A stretch of DNA of 64,000 nt from Halalkalibacter okhensis (GCF_000787375.1 NZ_JRJU01000002.1:223920-287919); one strand, 5' to 3'; numbered from the stretch's first letter, positions 26,898-35,676 are shown. Program-made: numbers and translations. Notes: generated by a model from the sequence alone, not told the origin.

Positions 26898-27781
26898 TCG
26901 CTTTCTCCTCCTTTAGTTAAATGTATAAATAACTCTTGCAAGGACACAGGTCCAATTTCTAGTCCAAGTCTCTCAGCCAATTGATGGTCTTTCTCACTAA
27001 GCTCTCCATAAATCATGACCGATTTTGTATTTCCAAGCTGCTGTGTACTAAGTTGATTCTTATACTTTACAAACGAATCGACTTCAGTTGACTCACCAGT
27101 TATAGCCACACCGCGACTAATGATTTCGTCATATGGTTCATTAATGACTAAGGTGCCCTGGTCCAAAATAAGAACGTGGTCAAATAAATAGTCCATTTCT
27201 GATACAAGATGTGTTGACAATACCATGATTCGTGGATTTCGGGCCTGTTCGTCTAGTACTTCTTTATAAAATAACTCACGCGTCGGAGCATCCATACCAC
27301 GATACGCTTCATCAAAAATCGTAATCTGAGATCGACTAGCAAGACCTAGTGTGACATTTAAGGCAGACTGCATTCCACTTGATAGTTTCTTAATTGGTTT
27401 ATCAAGAGGCAGCTTAAACCGAGCTGCTAACTTCTCTGCATACTCACGATCAAAGTTAGGGCGATACCTTTCTTGGAATTCAAAAAAGCTCTTAACAGGT
27501 TCATATTCATCGCTATAATCTATCTCATAAATAAAGTTGATATGAGGCATGATATCTTTATTGTCAAACGGGTCTTTTCCTCCTATTTCTAGCGTACCTG
27601 ATGATGGCTCTCTAAATGAGGCTAATAAAGATAGTAGTGTCGTTTTCCCAGCACCATTTCTACCAATTAATCCGTAGGTCTTGCCTATCTCAAGCGAAAA
27701 CGAAACATTCTTTAACGCTTCAAATTCTTTATATTTTAATGAAACATTGGTCATATTAACGTTAAGATTCATGGTGGTCAC
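26894..27781 (-). CDS. ABC transporter ATP-binding protein (YtrB-like)
   Basis: The 295-aa protein has Walker A GRNGAGKTT (37-45), the signature KLSSGMQSALNVT, Walker B ITIFDEAYRGMDAP and the H-loop in LSTHLVSEM. The FDEAYRGMDA form and the roughly 80-residue tail are typical of YtrB-like ATPases. Its start lies 20 bases inside the GntR gene, and its stop overlaps the membrane gene, so all three are coupled. Confidence 0.88.
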   Translation of the reverse strand: MTTMNLNVNMTNVSLKYKEFEALKNVSFSLEIGKTYGLIGRNGAGKTTLLSLLASFREPSSGTLEIGGKDPFDNKDIMPHINFIYEIDYSDEYEPVKSFFEFQERYRPNFDREYAEKLAARFKLPLDKPIKKLSSGMQSALNVTLGLASRSQITIFDEAYRGMDAPTRELFYKEVLDEQARNPRIMVLSTHLVSEMDYLFDHVLILDQGTLVINEPYDEIISRGVAITGESTEVDSFVKYKNQLSTQQLGNTKSVMIYGELSEKDHQLAERLGLEIGPVSLQELFIHLTKGGESE

Positions 27782-28169
27782 TCTCCTTCAACTTCTGAAT
27801 AATACCCGTGATGTCACGTTCTGTTAAACCTAATTTTTCAGCTTCCTGAATCATTGGTAAAACAAAGTTATCTGCAAATTCATTTTTCCGATTTTGAACT
27901 AGTTTTTCTTTTGCTCCCTCAGCCACAAACATCCCAACACCCCTCTTTTTATAAATAATCCCATCTTCCACTAGCAAATTAATCCCTTTGGACACGGTAA
28001 TGTGATTTACTTTATAAAAATGAACCATTTGTGTTGTGGACGGTATTTGCTCATGCTCCTTTATTTGTTCTTTAAAAATCTGATCCTCAATCTTCTCTTT
28101 TATTTGTAAAAATATCGGCTTTTTATCATGAAATTGGCTCAAACTGTCCCACCGCCTTTCTACTTGCAT
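27762..28169 (-). CDS. GntR-family regulator, YtrA type
   Basis: The 135-aa protein is a short YtrA-type GntR: winged helix at about 14-85 (PIFLQIKEKIEDQIFKEQIK, IPSTTQMVHFYKVNHITVSKG, VGMFV) and two C-terminal dimer helices, with no UTRA or FCD domain. It leads the operon and probably represses it through the inverted repeat in its promoter at 28199-28220. Confidence 0.9.
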   Translation of the reverse strand: MQVERRWDSLSQFHDKKPIFLQIKEKIEDQIFKEQIKEHEQIPSTTQMVHFYKVNHITVSKGINLLVEDGIIYKKRGVGMFVAEGAKEKLVQNRKNEFADNFVLPMIQEAEKLGLTERDITGIIQKLKESDHHES

Positions 28170-28198
28170 AACTGAATACCCGAAGTGTTATACGGTTA

Positions 28199-28244
28199 TA
28201 TAGTTATGTATATAACTATAGTTGATACATAGATATTGTGTCAA
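28199..28244 (-). promoter_or_regulatory. Promoter with inverted-repeat operator of the Ytr-like operon
   Basis: On the minus strand TTGACA (28244-28239) is followed after 18 bases by TATAGT (28220-28215). The inverted repeat TATAGTTAT-N4-ATAACTATA (28199-28220) covers this -10 and extends downstream. That placement suits repression by the YtrA-type regulator encoded 30 bases further on. Confidence 0.75.
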
Positions 28245-28485
28245 GATCTTATAAAAAATTAGGCTTTTGCTCCTTTTCCAAAAGGAAAAGGAAAGAACAT
28301 GAGGGGTGTAAATATACGCAAAACAAGCGCTGCTCCCTATTGAAGCAACGCGTAAAAAGTTAAATAAGAGATATTAATTTGACCACCTTATTTTTACCTG
28401 TTTGAAATTATTCTTTACTAAAAATCGATAACCCCTAGGCTTCCAGAGTATTGCCCAACTCTTTTACGCAATGCGTGTTACCTAT
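28245..28485. other. Intergenic stretch between Ytr-like operon and hypothetical gene
   Basis: This holds no gene. Visible are an 8-bp inverted repeat CCTTTTCC/GGAAAAGG (28272-28291) and a probable minus-strand terminator, AGCAACGC/GCGCTGCT (28352-28328) followed by TTGTTTT, which would end the transcript of the hypothetical gene at 28.5 kb. Confidence 0.45.
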
Positions 28486-28806
28486 CTAGAGCCTCTTCAA
28501 TTCTTCATTAGATACACTACGCCATCCATGGTTTTCAAGTTTTTCTATATAGGTTCCCATTGGAATATCTTCTCTTTCTAGGACAAGCGGTGCTAGAGAA
28601 ACATAGCATTCATTTGAATCATAATTAATCGTTACTTTAACGACTTCATATCCATTGTGAAAATCCTGATGAAACCCTGGATCGTCAATGATATCCCCAT
28701 TTACTGGGCGAATTGTAGATTCAAATGTTTTCATCATCATAGTGCCTAGAGGCGTTTCTTTTTGGTCTTTTACAGACGATATAAATATAAGTAAATGTAT
28801 TCTCAT
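28486..28806 (-). CDS. Hypothetical protein, 106 aa
   Basis: A good AGGAG site lies 6 bases before the ATG. The first 12 residues are hydrophobic, then follow MMMKTFESTIRPVNGDIIDD and FHNGYEVVKVTINYDSNE, with a charged C-terminus. No membrane segment of full length and no motif is visible. I do not recognise the family. Its downstream terminator is at 28328-28352. Confidence 0.6.
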   Translation of the reverse strand: MRIHLLIFISSVKDQKETPLGTMMMKTFESTIRPVNGDIIDDPGFHQDFHNGYEVVKVTINYDSNECYVSLAPLVLEREDIPMGTYIEKLENHGWRSVSNEELKRL

Positions 28807-28904
28807 TATAGTCTCCTATGTTTGTTCCTTTTTTAGTAATGATGCAACAGCTTCTTTTTGAAAGTCTTTTTCGTATACTTTGTTGTAATTCATCATTTTC
28901 CCTT

Positions 28905-28985
28905 AACGACTCCGTTGCATTGCACTCCAGGCACTTGCTTTCCGAGTGAAGAGAGTCATGCGCCTTCCGCTCCATTCCACTTTAG
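28905..28985. repeat. Possible degenerate intergenic repeat element
   Basis: The stretch reads GCACTCCAGGCACTTGC, TTTCC, then GCGCCTTCCGCTCCA. This resembles a dispersed intergenic repeat that I recall from many Bacillaceae genomes (CGCTCCAGGCxCTTGCTTTCC ... GCCTTCCGCTCCA), here shortened in the middle. The identification is from memory; only a genome-wide search could confirm it. The short frames across it are not convincing genes. Confidence 0.35.
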
Positions 28986-29047
28986 TTTTATCAGGAATAT
29001 AAGTAGCAATAACCTTGCGAAAAGGCCCTTTTACAAGTAACTTCCCT

Positions 29048-29506
29048 TTATTGAATAAAAAATCCAGCAATTTGATTTTGTTCATCAAAAGAGATCGTAA
29101 ACATCACATCGGCTTCTTCAAATAGGCCGTTCAATAGTACAACAAGATATCCGTCCACTTCTTGAGTCGATTCGAAATCATAATCAATAAAAGCACCCAC
29201 CTGGCTTTCAATTGTTTCCCAAAGCTCTCCTAATTCCGCCACACTTATTTGAGCTGACATTGTGTCATCAAATCTTTCTATTGCTTCATCATATTTTCCT
29301 TGAGATAATTGCTCAATAAACTGTTCAGCAAGTGATACAGATTCATCAATATCAAAATCATTTCCTTCTGTCTCAATCTCCGACTCTTCAGTCGACAGTT
29401 CTTGATTCTCTTCGATTTCATTTTCTTGTTGCTGTTGTTCTGCATTACAACCTGTGATGATAACGACGCTTGCTAAAACAGCCATTAATACATTATATTT
29501 TTTCAT
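29048..29506 (-). CDS. DUF3887-type lipoprotein
   Basis: The 152-aa product has a lipoprotein signal ending IITGC (Cys20), an acidic Glu/Gln-rich linker (about 22-55) and a DUF3887-like domain (ESVSLAEQFIEQLSQGKYDE, then LGELWETIESQVG and VLLNGLFEEADVMFTISF). The same domain opens the next upstream gene, where it is fused to an alpha/beta hydrolase; this copy has no hydrolase. The two lie 29 bases apart and probably form an operon. The role of the domain is unknown. Confidence 0.78.
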   Translation of the reverse strand: MKKYNVLMAVLASVVIITGCNAEQQQQENEIEENQELSTEESEIETEGNDFDIDESVSLAEQFIEQLSQGKYDEAIERFDDTMSAQISVAELGELWETIESQVGAFIDYDFESTQEVDGYLVVLLNGLFEEADVMFTISFDEQNQIAGFFIQ

Positions 29507-29535
29507 TTCAACTCAAATCCTTCCATATCGTTCAT

Positions 29536-30921
29536 TTACTCATATTGTTCCATCACCCAGCGAGCCATATCACTAATGACATCTGGATGAACTACACCGG
29601 GATGTTGATATTCATCAATAGTACCTTTCTTCTCCCCCTCGTACCTAATAAAAAAATGATTGAGCCCTGGATAACTAATGAGAGTTGCATTTTCACGGTC
29701 TTTTAACAGATCCTCATACAAAGCAAAATCTTTTTCTAAATAGACTTGAATATCATCCTCTCCTTGGAGAATCAAGAGTGGCTTTTCTATTTTAGAAAGC
29801 AATTCTTTCGGGTCGTAGCTCTCCAAACCTTTAAAGTAGAATGCCGGTATCCCAAATATTGTTTTATCTTTGATTTCTTCCTCTGAAAAGCTTTCTAGTC
29901 TCATTGCTTTTTCATATTCTTCTTCAATTTGTTTCTTTGGTTCCTGTCGGTCGGACTCTTTTTCCAAAGCTAATAATGCCATGTTTTGATCATATATAAT
30001 CTCCCACAAAGAACGAGGGGAACCTGCCATAATGATTAATCCTGCAAACTCTCCACCAGTAGCTTCGATTCTTGGCGCAAGCATCCCACCTAAACTATGA
30101 CCAATGACATATACATGATTGGCATCAATGCGCGGATCTTTTTTCAAGAGATCAGCAGCCAATATAGCATCCTCTACTGTTTCTTCATAGACCGTAAACT
30201 CCGCTATTTCTTCCTGCGACATTTCACTTCCATACGTATATGTTCGCTTATCATAACGCAATACCGCAATTCCCTGTTCTGCAAGCCCCCATGCAATATC
30301 CCTAAATGGCTTATAAGAATAAACGGCCGAGTCTCTGTCACTTGGACCTGATCCTTGAACAAGTACAACGGCTGGGAGGCGTCCGACATATTCTTCAGGT
30401 AAAGTTAACGTAGCTCCAAGCTCATATGGAGTGCCTTGCCCAACGATCATTTCTTCTTCGATTACTTTGTCCGGGATGACCGAGTTCACCACTCCTTCTG
30501 TCTTATGAATGCTTACTAACTGCAACTCTTCATTAAAGATCATTCGCACGTCAAAAATCACATTAGTATATTCTAAGCCCGCTTCCACTACATGGTAACC
30601 CTGTCCTCTTTCTGAAGAGTGTAGTGAGACCATCTCAATGTAGTTACTATTTTCTCCCAGCTGCTCTTCCCACATTTCTATAAACTCAGCCTGTGACATT
30701 GAATCTTTCAACTCTTCTGTAAAAAATCGATACACATCATCATACTTGCTACTAACGATAAGCTCAATTATATCTTGACCAACTTCCTCTGCAGTAGGGC
30801 TTGTAAATTTAGCAGAACAAGATACTAACCAGATGGTGATACCAATAACCATCACTGTCCACAAGCTCGCTTTCATGATATTGAATGGATTCACTTCCTT
30901 TCTATAAATCATACAAGTCAT
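29536..30921 (-). CDS. Lipoprotein with DUF3887 domain and alpha/beta hydrolase domain
   Basis: Residues 1-40 hold a signal sequence ending WLVSCSAK (lipobox Cys). Residues about 45-145 are DUF3887-like (VGQDIIELIVSSKYDDVYRF), and residues about 165-460 are an alpha/beta hydrolase with Ser in IGHSLGGMLAPR, Asp in LQGEDDIQVY and His in PGLNHFF. It is probably a surface esterase or peptidase. Three starts are possible: ATG 30921, ATG 30912 (after AAAGAGATG) and ATG 30876, which would give a tidier signal peptide. Only the N-terminus depends on this choice. Confidence 0.85.
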   Translation of the reverse strand: MTCMIYRKEVNPFNIMKASLWTVMVIGITIWLVSCSAKFTSPTAEEVGQDIIELIVSSKYDDVYRFFTEELKDSMSQAEFIEMWEEQLGENSNYIEMVSLHSSERGQGYHVVEAGLEYTNVIFDVRMIFNEELQLVSIHKTEGVVNSVIPDKVIEEEMIVGQGTPYELGATLTLPEEYVGRLPAVVLVQGSGPSDRDSAVYSYKPFRDIAWGLAEQGIAVLRYDKRTYTYGSEMSQEEIAEFTVYEETVEDAILAADLLKKDPRIDANHVYVIGHSLGGMLAPRIEATGGEFAGLIIMAGSPRSLWEIIYDQNMALLALEKESDRQEPKKQIEEEYEKAMRLESFSEEEIKDKTIFGIPAFYFKGLESYDPKELLSKIEKPLLILQGEDDIQVYLEKDFALYEDLLKDRENATLISYPGLNHFFIRYEGEKKGTIDEYQHPGVVHPDVISDMARWVMEQYE

Positions 30922-31098
30922 CTCTTTTGCTTTTTAATACGTAATAACCACTTGGATAGTTTCATATTGAATGAGGATCTATACTAATACACCTCAAGAA
31001 GGTTATGCTACAATGACGATCCTACATATTTGTGCACAAAAGATCGGATGGCGACATGCATTCTTTGTTATTCTTTTGATGAAAGGGAGGTCATCGAT

Positions 31099-31944
31099 AT
31101 GGATTCGCTAGAAAATTTAAATAGAGCCATTGACTATATAGAAGAAAATATAAAAGAGGAGATTGACTTTAAAGAGGTCGCGAGGTTATCACATTGCTCC
31201 GAATACCATTTCAAACGAATGTTTTCATTTCTTGCAGGCGTAACACTTTCGGAATATATTCGCCGAAGACGCCTTACACTAGCCGCATTTGATTTGAAAG
31301 ACCGAGATGTGAAAGTCATTGAAGTAGCCATAAAATATGGCTACCACTCACCTGATTCATTCACAAGAGCCTTTGTCACTCTTCACGGGATCACACCATC
31401 AGATGCAAGAGATCATGGTCATTTATTAAAAGCTTACCCTCGTATGACCTTCCAATTAACCATCAAGGGAGGAACTGAAATGAATTACAGAATGGAACAA
31501 AAGGATGCATTCCGAATCGTTGGCGTAAAAAACAGAATTAAATTGGTACCAACGGGAACGAACCCCGAAATTGCTGAGATGTGGGAAAAGATGAGTGAGA
31601 AAACAATGAATGAACTCATGCAGCTGTCCAATGTAGAACCAAATGGATTGATTAATGTTTGCGCAAACTTTTCCGATGATCATTCAAGTGATGGAGAACT
31701 TGATTACTATATTGCTGCTGCTACAACAAAGGAATGTCCAAGTCATTTTGATGAATACCACATCCCCGCTCTTACATGGGCCGTATTTGAGGTAGAAGGC
31801 GAATGGGATCACGTTCAGGAGACATGGGAAAGAATTTATTCTGAGTGGTTCCCTTCATCAGGATATGAGCATGATGCAGGTCCAGAGTTGCTAGCAAGTA
31901 AAGAAAATAAAAGTGAGATATGGATACCCGTTGTAAAAATTTAA
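31099..31944 (+). CDS. AraC-family regulator with GyrI-like effector domain
   Basis: The start is ATG 31099, behind AAAGGGAGG; the frame is open further up but without a signal. The 281-aa protein has two AraC helix-turn-helix motifs ([20 protein letters not shown] and [20 protein letters not shown]) in residues 1-105, then a GyrI-like/multidrug effector domain from about 128 ([18 protein letters not shown]) to the end ([18 protein letters not shown]). This is the Rob/YdeE-type layout, which senses small molecules. The target is not evident; the neighbour on the left is divergent. Confidence 0.88.
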   Translation: MDSLENLNRAIDYIEENIKEEIDFKEVARLSHCSEYHFKRMFSFLAGVTLSEYIRRRRLTLAAFDLKDRDVKVIEVAIKYGYHSPDSFTRAFVTLHGITPSDARDHGHLLKAYPRMTFQLTIKGGTEMNYRMEQKDAFRIVGVKNRIKLVPTGTNPEIAEMWEKMSEKTMNELMQLSNVEPNGLINVCANFSDDHSSDGELDYYIAAATTKECPSHFDEYHIPALTWAVFEVEGEWDHVQETWERIYSEWFPSSGYEHDAGPELLASKENKSEIWIPVVKI

Positions 31945-31953
31945 AATTAGGAA

Positions 31954-31990
31954 AGCATTAAGCCTAATGAAAAAAATTAGGCTTAATGCT
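31954..31990. terminator. Terminator hairpin after the AraC-type gene
   Basis: AGCATTAAGCCTAAT (31954-31968) and ATTAGGCTTAATGCT (31976-31990) form a perfect 15-bp stem with a loop of seven A/G bases. It separates two convergent genes. The flanking T-runs are weak. Confidence 0.7.
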
Positions 31991-32007
31991 CAATTAATTC
32001 ATAACTA

Positions 32008-32199
32008 TTATGCGAACAACACCCAACTAAGAACCAAGATAACAGCTATCATGGGAATAAGAGCAAGGTACATGATTAATTGGTTATTCATGCTTCGATT
32101 ACTGCTATAATTAGAATCTTCCGTTTTTGTCAGTGATAGTGTAACAATCAGAGCCACTAGACAAATAATTGCTACTAATATAATTAAAAAAGTTGTCAT
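32008..32199 (-). CDS. Small two-helix membrane protein
   Basis: The 63-aa product has hydrophobic helices at about 3-24 and 42-62 joined by a polar loop TKTEDSNYSSNRSMNN. A GGGAGGAAGT site precedes the ATG. No family is recognised. Confidence 0.6.
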   Translation of the reverse strand: MTTFLIILVAIICLVALIVTLSLTKTEDSNYSSNRSMNNQLIMYLALIPMIAVILVLSWVLFA

Positions 32200-32452
32200 A
32201 CTTCCTCCCTATCAAAAGATAAATAGCTTGATTATTCAACTATAACTTATTCCAAATAGAGATTCCAATGTAGCACATTCTACATCTAGAAGCCGCTCCC
32301 CTACAGATCCACCACTTAGATTACTCCCCATGATATGGACATCGTCTCTTCAAACTTTTATTTGATAAGTCAAACTTCCCTTCCATTCCTGTTTCTCATT
32401 AATATCATTCCTTATGGATAAATTTAGCACTTGATTTTTTTAATTTTTTTCC

Positions 32453-32479
32453 TTGTGGCTATTGAAATTTTGATAAGAT
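32453..32479 (+). promoter_or_regulatory. Probable extended -10 promoter of the polyamine operon leader
   Basis: TGATAAGAT (32471-32479) is an extended -10 (TGn plus TAAGAT). A weak TTGTGG -35 sits 15 bases before the hexamer. Transcription would start near 32486. The preceding stretch from 32200 to 32440 shows no gene or notable repeat. Confidence 0.45.
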
Positions 32480-32485
32480 GTTGCT

Positions 32486-33013
32486 ACGCTAGAGGAGCAT
32501 TATTTGGAGAGCTTACATTTTACTGAAATCAGGTCTTTCCAAGCAGATAATTTTGACCACTTACAAACGGTAAGTTAAAGCCATACGGACAGCTGGTCAA
32601 AGCCGACTGGCAACTTAGTTGCCTTATTGATTGAGTTAAAAGCTCAAATTTTATAAGTTGGTTACTTTACAACCAGTGCATTTGCACATCAACTTGTGAA
32701 ACGGTCAATAAGAGTGCTAAAAAGTAATTATTTGCTATATAGACTCTGATCCAATAAAGATATTTTAAAAATATTAATGAGCTTTCTATCATTATGCTTT
32801 CGCATGATAGTTAACGTCTACATATGTGAAGTTCACTTATGCTTATTTAATATTTATGACTGAAGATATCTTAGCAAGTGTTGTGCGCGATCATGCGTAA
32901 GACACTTGCTTTTTGTGTTCAACCGTTTTAGAGAAGTTACATCGATTCTCATTTTGGGATAGCTCGAACTTCTCTTTCACTTGTGAAAATTTATTTAGTT
33001 AGGAGATAGGAAA
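32486..33013 (+). ncRNA. Long structured leader RNA of the carboxyspermidine operon, candidate riboswitch
   Basis: Successive helices can be drawn: TTGGAGAG/CTTTCCAA (32504-32511 with 32535-32542); TTTGACCA/TGGTCAAA (32552-32559 with 32594-32601) enclosing CTTAC/GTAAG; GGCAAC/GTTGCC (32609-32623); TTATTGA/TCAATAA (32624-32630 with 32705-32711) closing a junction with TTGAG/CTCAA, AAGTTG/CAACTT and GTGC/GCAC; CTATCAT/ATGATAG (32786-32810); then a terminator (32873-32914) and AGAGAAGTT/AACTTCTCT (32930-32975). I could not match it to SAM, lysine, T-box or ykkC classes. It is followed directly by polyamine genes. Confidence 0.6.
32873..32914 (+). terminator. Leader intrinsic terminator (attenuator)
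   Basis: AGCAAGTGT (32873-32881) pairs with ACACTTGCT (32902-32910) and is followed by TTTTT. It stands 100 bases before the first codon of the operon, the usual place for an attenuator, and downstream of the folded leader. Confidence 0.8.
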
Positions 33014-34246
33014 ATGGGAAAAGCACTTATTATTGGTTGTGGTGGGGTAGCAGCTGTGGCTATCCACAAATGTGTTCAAAATAGCGAGGTATTTGAAGAG
33101 ATTTGTATCGCTAGTCGTACAAAGTCAAAATGTGATGACTTAAAAGCAAAACTTGACGGCGGGAAAACAAAAATTACGACGGCACAAGTTGATGCAAATA
33201 ATGTTGATGAGTTAATCGCATTAATTGAAGAAGTCAAACCAGATATCGTTATGAACTTAGCCTTACCATATCAAGATTTAACAATTATGGATGCTTGCCT
33301 TGCAACAAAAACACATTATTTAGATACAGCAAATTATGAGCCAGAAGATACAGCAAAATTTGAATACAAATGGCAATGGGATTACCGTGAGCGCTTTGAA
33401 AAAGCTGGGATTACTGCTCTTTTAGGAAGTGGCTTCGATCCTGGAGTAACAGGTGTCTTTTCCGCACATGCCTTAAAGCATCACTTTGATGAAATCGAAT
33501 ATATCGATATTCTAGATTGCAATGCAGGCGACCACGGATATCCTTTTGCTACGAACTTCAACCCAGAAATCAACATCCGTGAAGTATCTGCTAATGGACG
33601 TTACTGGGAGAATGGCGAGTGGGTAGAAACGAACCCAATGGAAATTAAGCGTGTCTACAACTTCCCGGAAATCGGGGAAAAAGATATGTACTTACTCTAT
33701 CATGAAGAGCTTGAATCTCTTGCTGTAAATATTCCTGGTATTAAGCGTATTCGTTTCTTCATGACTTTTGGCGAGAGCTACCTAACTCATTTAAAATGTC
33801 TTGAAAATGTAGGCCTTACTTCCATCGAGCCAATCGAATACGAAGGAAAAGAAATCGTTCCACTTCAATTCTTAAAGGCCCTATTACCTGATCCGTCTAC
33901 TCTTGGACCACGTACAAAAGGTAAAACGAACATCGGTTGTATTTTCAAAGGGAAAAAAGACGGAAAAGAAAAAACGTACTATGTTTACAACGTATGTGAT
34001 CACCAAGAGTGTTTCACTGAAGTAGGCTCACAAGCCGTTTCCTACACAACAGGTGTTCCTGCCATGATTGGTGCGATGATGATCATGACTGGAAAATGGA
34101 ATAAGGCAGGCGTCTACAACATTGAAGAATTCGATCCAGATCCATTCATGGAAGCATTAAACAAATGGGGATTACCATGGCAAGAAAGCTTAAACCCTGA
34201 GCTTGTCGATAATGAGCCAATCAAAGAGACGGAGACTGTACGTTAA
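33014..34246 (+). CDS. Carboxynor/carboxyspermidine dehydrogenase (saccharopine dehydrogenase-like)
   Basis: The 410-aa protein begins with a Rossmann motif GCGGVAAVAIHKC (9-21) and has VMNLALPYQDLTIMDACL and GSGFDPGVTGVFSAHAL, characteristic of CASDH rather than lysine-pathway saccharopine dehydrogenase. CASDH condenses aspartate semialdehyde with a diamine (putrescine or diaminopropane) using NADPH. The next gene is the matching decarboxylase one base later, giving the alternative, AdoMet-independent spermidine route. A TTAGGAGATAGG site precedes the ATG. It is controlled by the attenuator-type leader. Confidence 0.92.
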   Translation: MGKALIIGCGGVAAVAIHKCVQNSEVFEEICIASRTKSKCDDLKAKLDGGKTKITTAQVDANNVDELIALIEEVKPDIVMNLALPYQDLTIMDACLATKTHYLDTANYEPEDTAKFEYKWQWDYRERFEKAGITALLGSGFDPGVTGVFSAHALKHHFDEIEYIDILDCNAGDHGYPFATNFNPEINIREVSANGRYWENGEWVETNPMEIKRVYNFPEIGEKDMYLLYHEELESLAVNIPGIKRIRFFMTFGESYLTHLKCLENVGLTSIEPIEYEGKEIVPLQFLKALLPDPSTLGPRTKGKTNIGCIFKGKKDGKEKTYYVYNVCDHQECFTEVGSQAVSYTTGVPAMIGAMMIMTGKWNKAGVYNIEEFDPDPFMEALNKWGLPWQESLNPELVDNEPIKETETVR

Positions 34247-34247
34247 G

Positions 34248-35375
34248 ATGCGGTTTGAAGAACTACCAACACCTTGTTATGTAGTAGATGAAAGCCTCTT
34301 AGAAAAAAACTTGAAAACTTTAAATGGAGTGATGGAACGTACAGGAGCTAAAGTCATCCTTGCCCAAAAAGCATTCTCCATGTCCACGATGTATCCACTC
34401 ATCGGGAAGTATTTAAGTGGGACTGCAGCAAGCGGGTTATATGAAGCACGACTTGGTCATGAGGAATTGGGCAAAGAAAATCATGTCTTTGCCCCAGCTT
34501 ATCGTGATGATGAAATCGATGAAATCATTTCCTATTGCGATCATATTATCTTTAACTCCTTCTCACAGCTAGAAAAATTTAAAGACAAAGTACTCCTAGC
34601 TGGTAAAAAGGTTGGCTTGCGCATCAACCCTGAATGCTCCACACAAGTTGGGCATGCGATCTATGATCCATGCTCACCGGGTTCCCGGTTTGGTGTAACG
34701 CTTGAGAATTTTCGCCCTGAGTTGCTAGAGGGTGTGTCAGGATTCCATTTCCACACGCTTTGTGAGCAAAACTCTGACGACTTAGCAACAACGCTCAATG
34801 CAGTTGAAGATAAGTTTGGGCAATGGTTATCGCAACTCGAATGGATCAATTTTGGTGGAGGACATCACATTACCAGAGAAGATTATGACATTTCATTATT
34901 AGAAGAATGCATTAAAAGAATGCAAACGAAATACGATTTAGAAGTGTATCTTGAGCCAGGAGAAGCGATTGCACTTAATGCAGGCTACCTCGTTACAACG
35001 GTTCTTGATACCATGCAAAACGGAATGGAGATTGCTATTCTTGATACGTCTGCAACTTGTCATATGCCTGATGTCCTTGAAATGCCTTACCGCCCTCCTC
35101 TCTTCGGATCTGGAGAAAAAGGTGAAAAGCCATTTACTTATCGACTAGGGGGACAAACATGTCTTGCCGGTGATGTCATTGGAGAGTATTCGTTTGATGA
35201 GCCATTACAAAATGGCGATCGATTAGTATTTGGTGATATGGCCATTTATACAATGGTAAAGAATACTACATTTAACGGCATGCCCCTTCCGGCAATTGCG
35301 TTGAAAGATACAGATGGCGATTACCGAATCGTGCGTGAGTTTGGCTATGAAGATTTTAAAGTGAGACTTGCGTAA
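34248..35375 (+). CDS. nspC: Carboxynorspermidine/carboxyspermidine decarboxylase
   Basis: The start is ATG 34248, one base after the stop of the dehydrogenase gene. The 375-aa protein is a PLP fold-III decarboxylase: Lys in ILAQKAFS for the cofactor, NFGGGHH for phosphate binding, EPGEAI and the active-site Cys region of DTSATCHMPDV. NspC removes the carboxyl group to give (nor)spermidine. Together with the preceding gene it forms a complete two-step pathway. A terminator follows at 35409-35441. Confidence 0.93.
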   Translation: MRFEELPTPCYVVDESLLEKNLKTLNGVMERTGAKVILAQKAFSMSTMYPLIGKYLSGTAASGLYEARLGHEELGKENHVFAPAYRDDEIDEIISYCDHIIFNSFSQLEKFKDKVLLAGKKVGLRINPECSTQVGHAIYDPCSPGSRFGVTLENFRPELLEGVSGFHFHTLCEQNSDDLATTLNAVEDKFGQWLSQLEWINFGGGHHITREDYDISLLEECIKRMQTKYDLEVYLEPGEAIALNAGYLVTTVLDTMQNGMEIAILDTSATCHMPDVLEMPYRPPLFGSGEKGEKPFTYRLGGQTCLAGDVIGEYSFDEPLQNGDRLVFGDMAIYTMVKNTTFNGMPLPAIALKDTDGDYRIVREFGYEDFKVRLA

Positions 35376-35408
35376 ATAAAAGTTCAACGTAGTCGCAATA
35401 CGTTTCTC

Positions 35409-35441
35409 AAGCACCAGTTTCTATTTTAGAAACTGGTGCTT
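35409..35441 (+). terminator. Terminator of the carboxyspermidine operon
   Basis: AAGCACCAGTTTCTA (35409-35423) and TAGAAACTGGTGCTT (35427-35441) form a perfect 15-bp stem with a three-base loop. Only a short T-run (CTTCTTAT) follows. Confidence 0.75.
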
Positions 35442-35494
35442 CTTATGCATGTAACATTTCTCTGTTGTTTTAAAGGGTGATAAAGACTTTTATA

Positions 35495-35640
35495 TGCTCC
35501 ATGCGTCTCGTGCAGGTCTTCATCCCTTAATGAATAACCTTCCTTCTCTCACATCTTCCTGTTCGGGTCTTCATCTCCCTTATGAGCGCTTTCCACCATT
35601 CACACCTTCCTGTTCCGTTCTTCTACCATTGACCTGTATC
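35495..35640. repeat. Diverged second locus of the 52-bp repeat, about 2.5 units
   Basis: GGTCTTCATC phrases recur at 35515, 35566 and, altered, 35617, a spacing of 51 each time. The phrase CTTCCTGTTCGGG followed by CATCTCCCTTATGAG lines up with CTCTTTTTCGGG and CATCCTTCCCTTTGAC in the array at 22.4 kb. Like that array it lies between two genes that converge. I read it as an older copy of the same family. Confidence 0.55.
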
Positions 35641-35676
35641 ATGTTTTTATTAACATTTAATTCTTATCCATCAAAA

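Noticed and set aside
28903..29088. Minus-strand frame of 61 codons overlapping the end of the DUF3887 gene
   Set aside because: It overlaps a real gene and the degenerate repeat and has no ribosome binding site.
32490..32545. Lysine riboswitch (AGAGG and GGAGAGC look-alikes)
   Set aside because: Only two short motifs resemble the L-box; the other conserved blocks are absent and the order is wrong.
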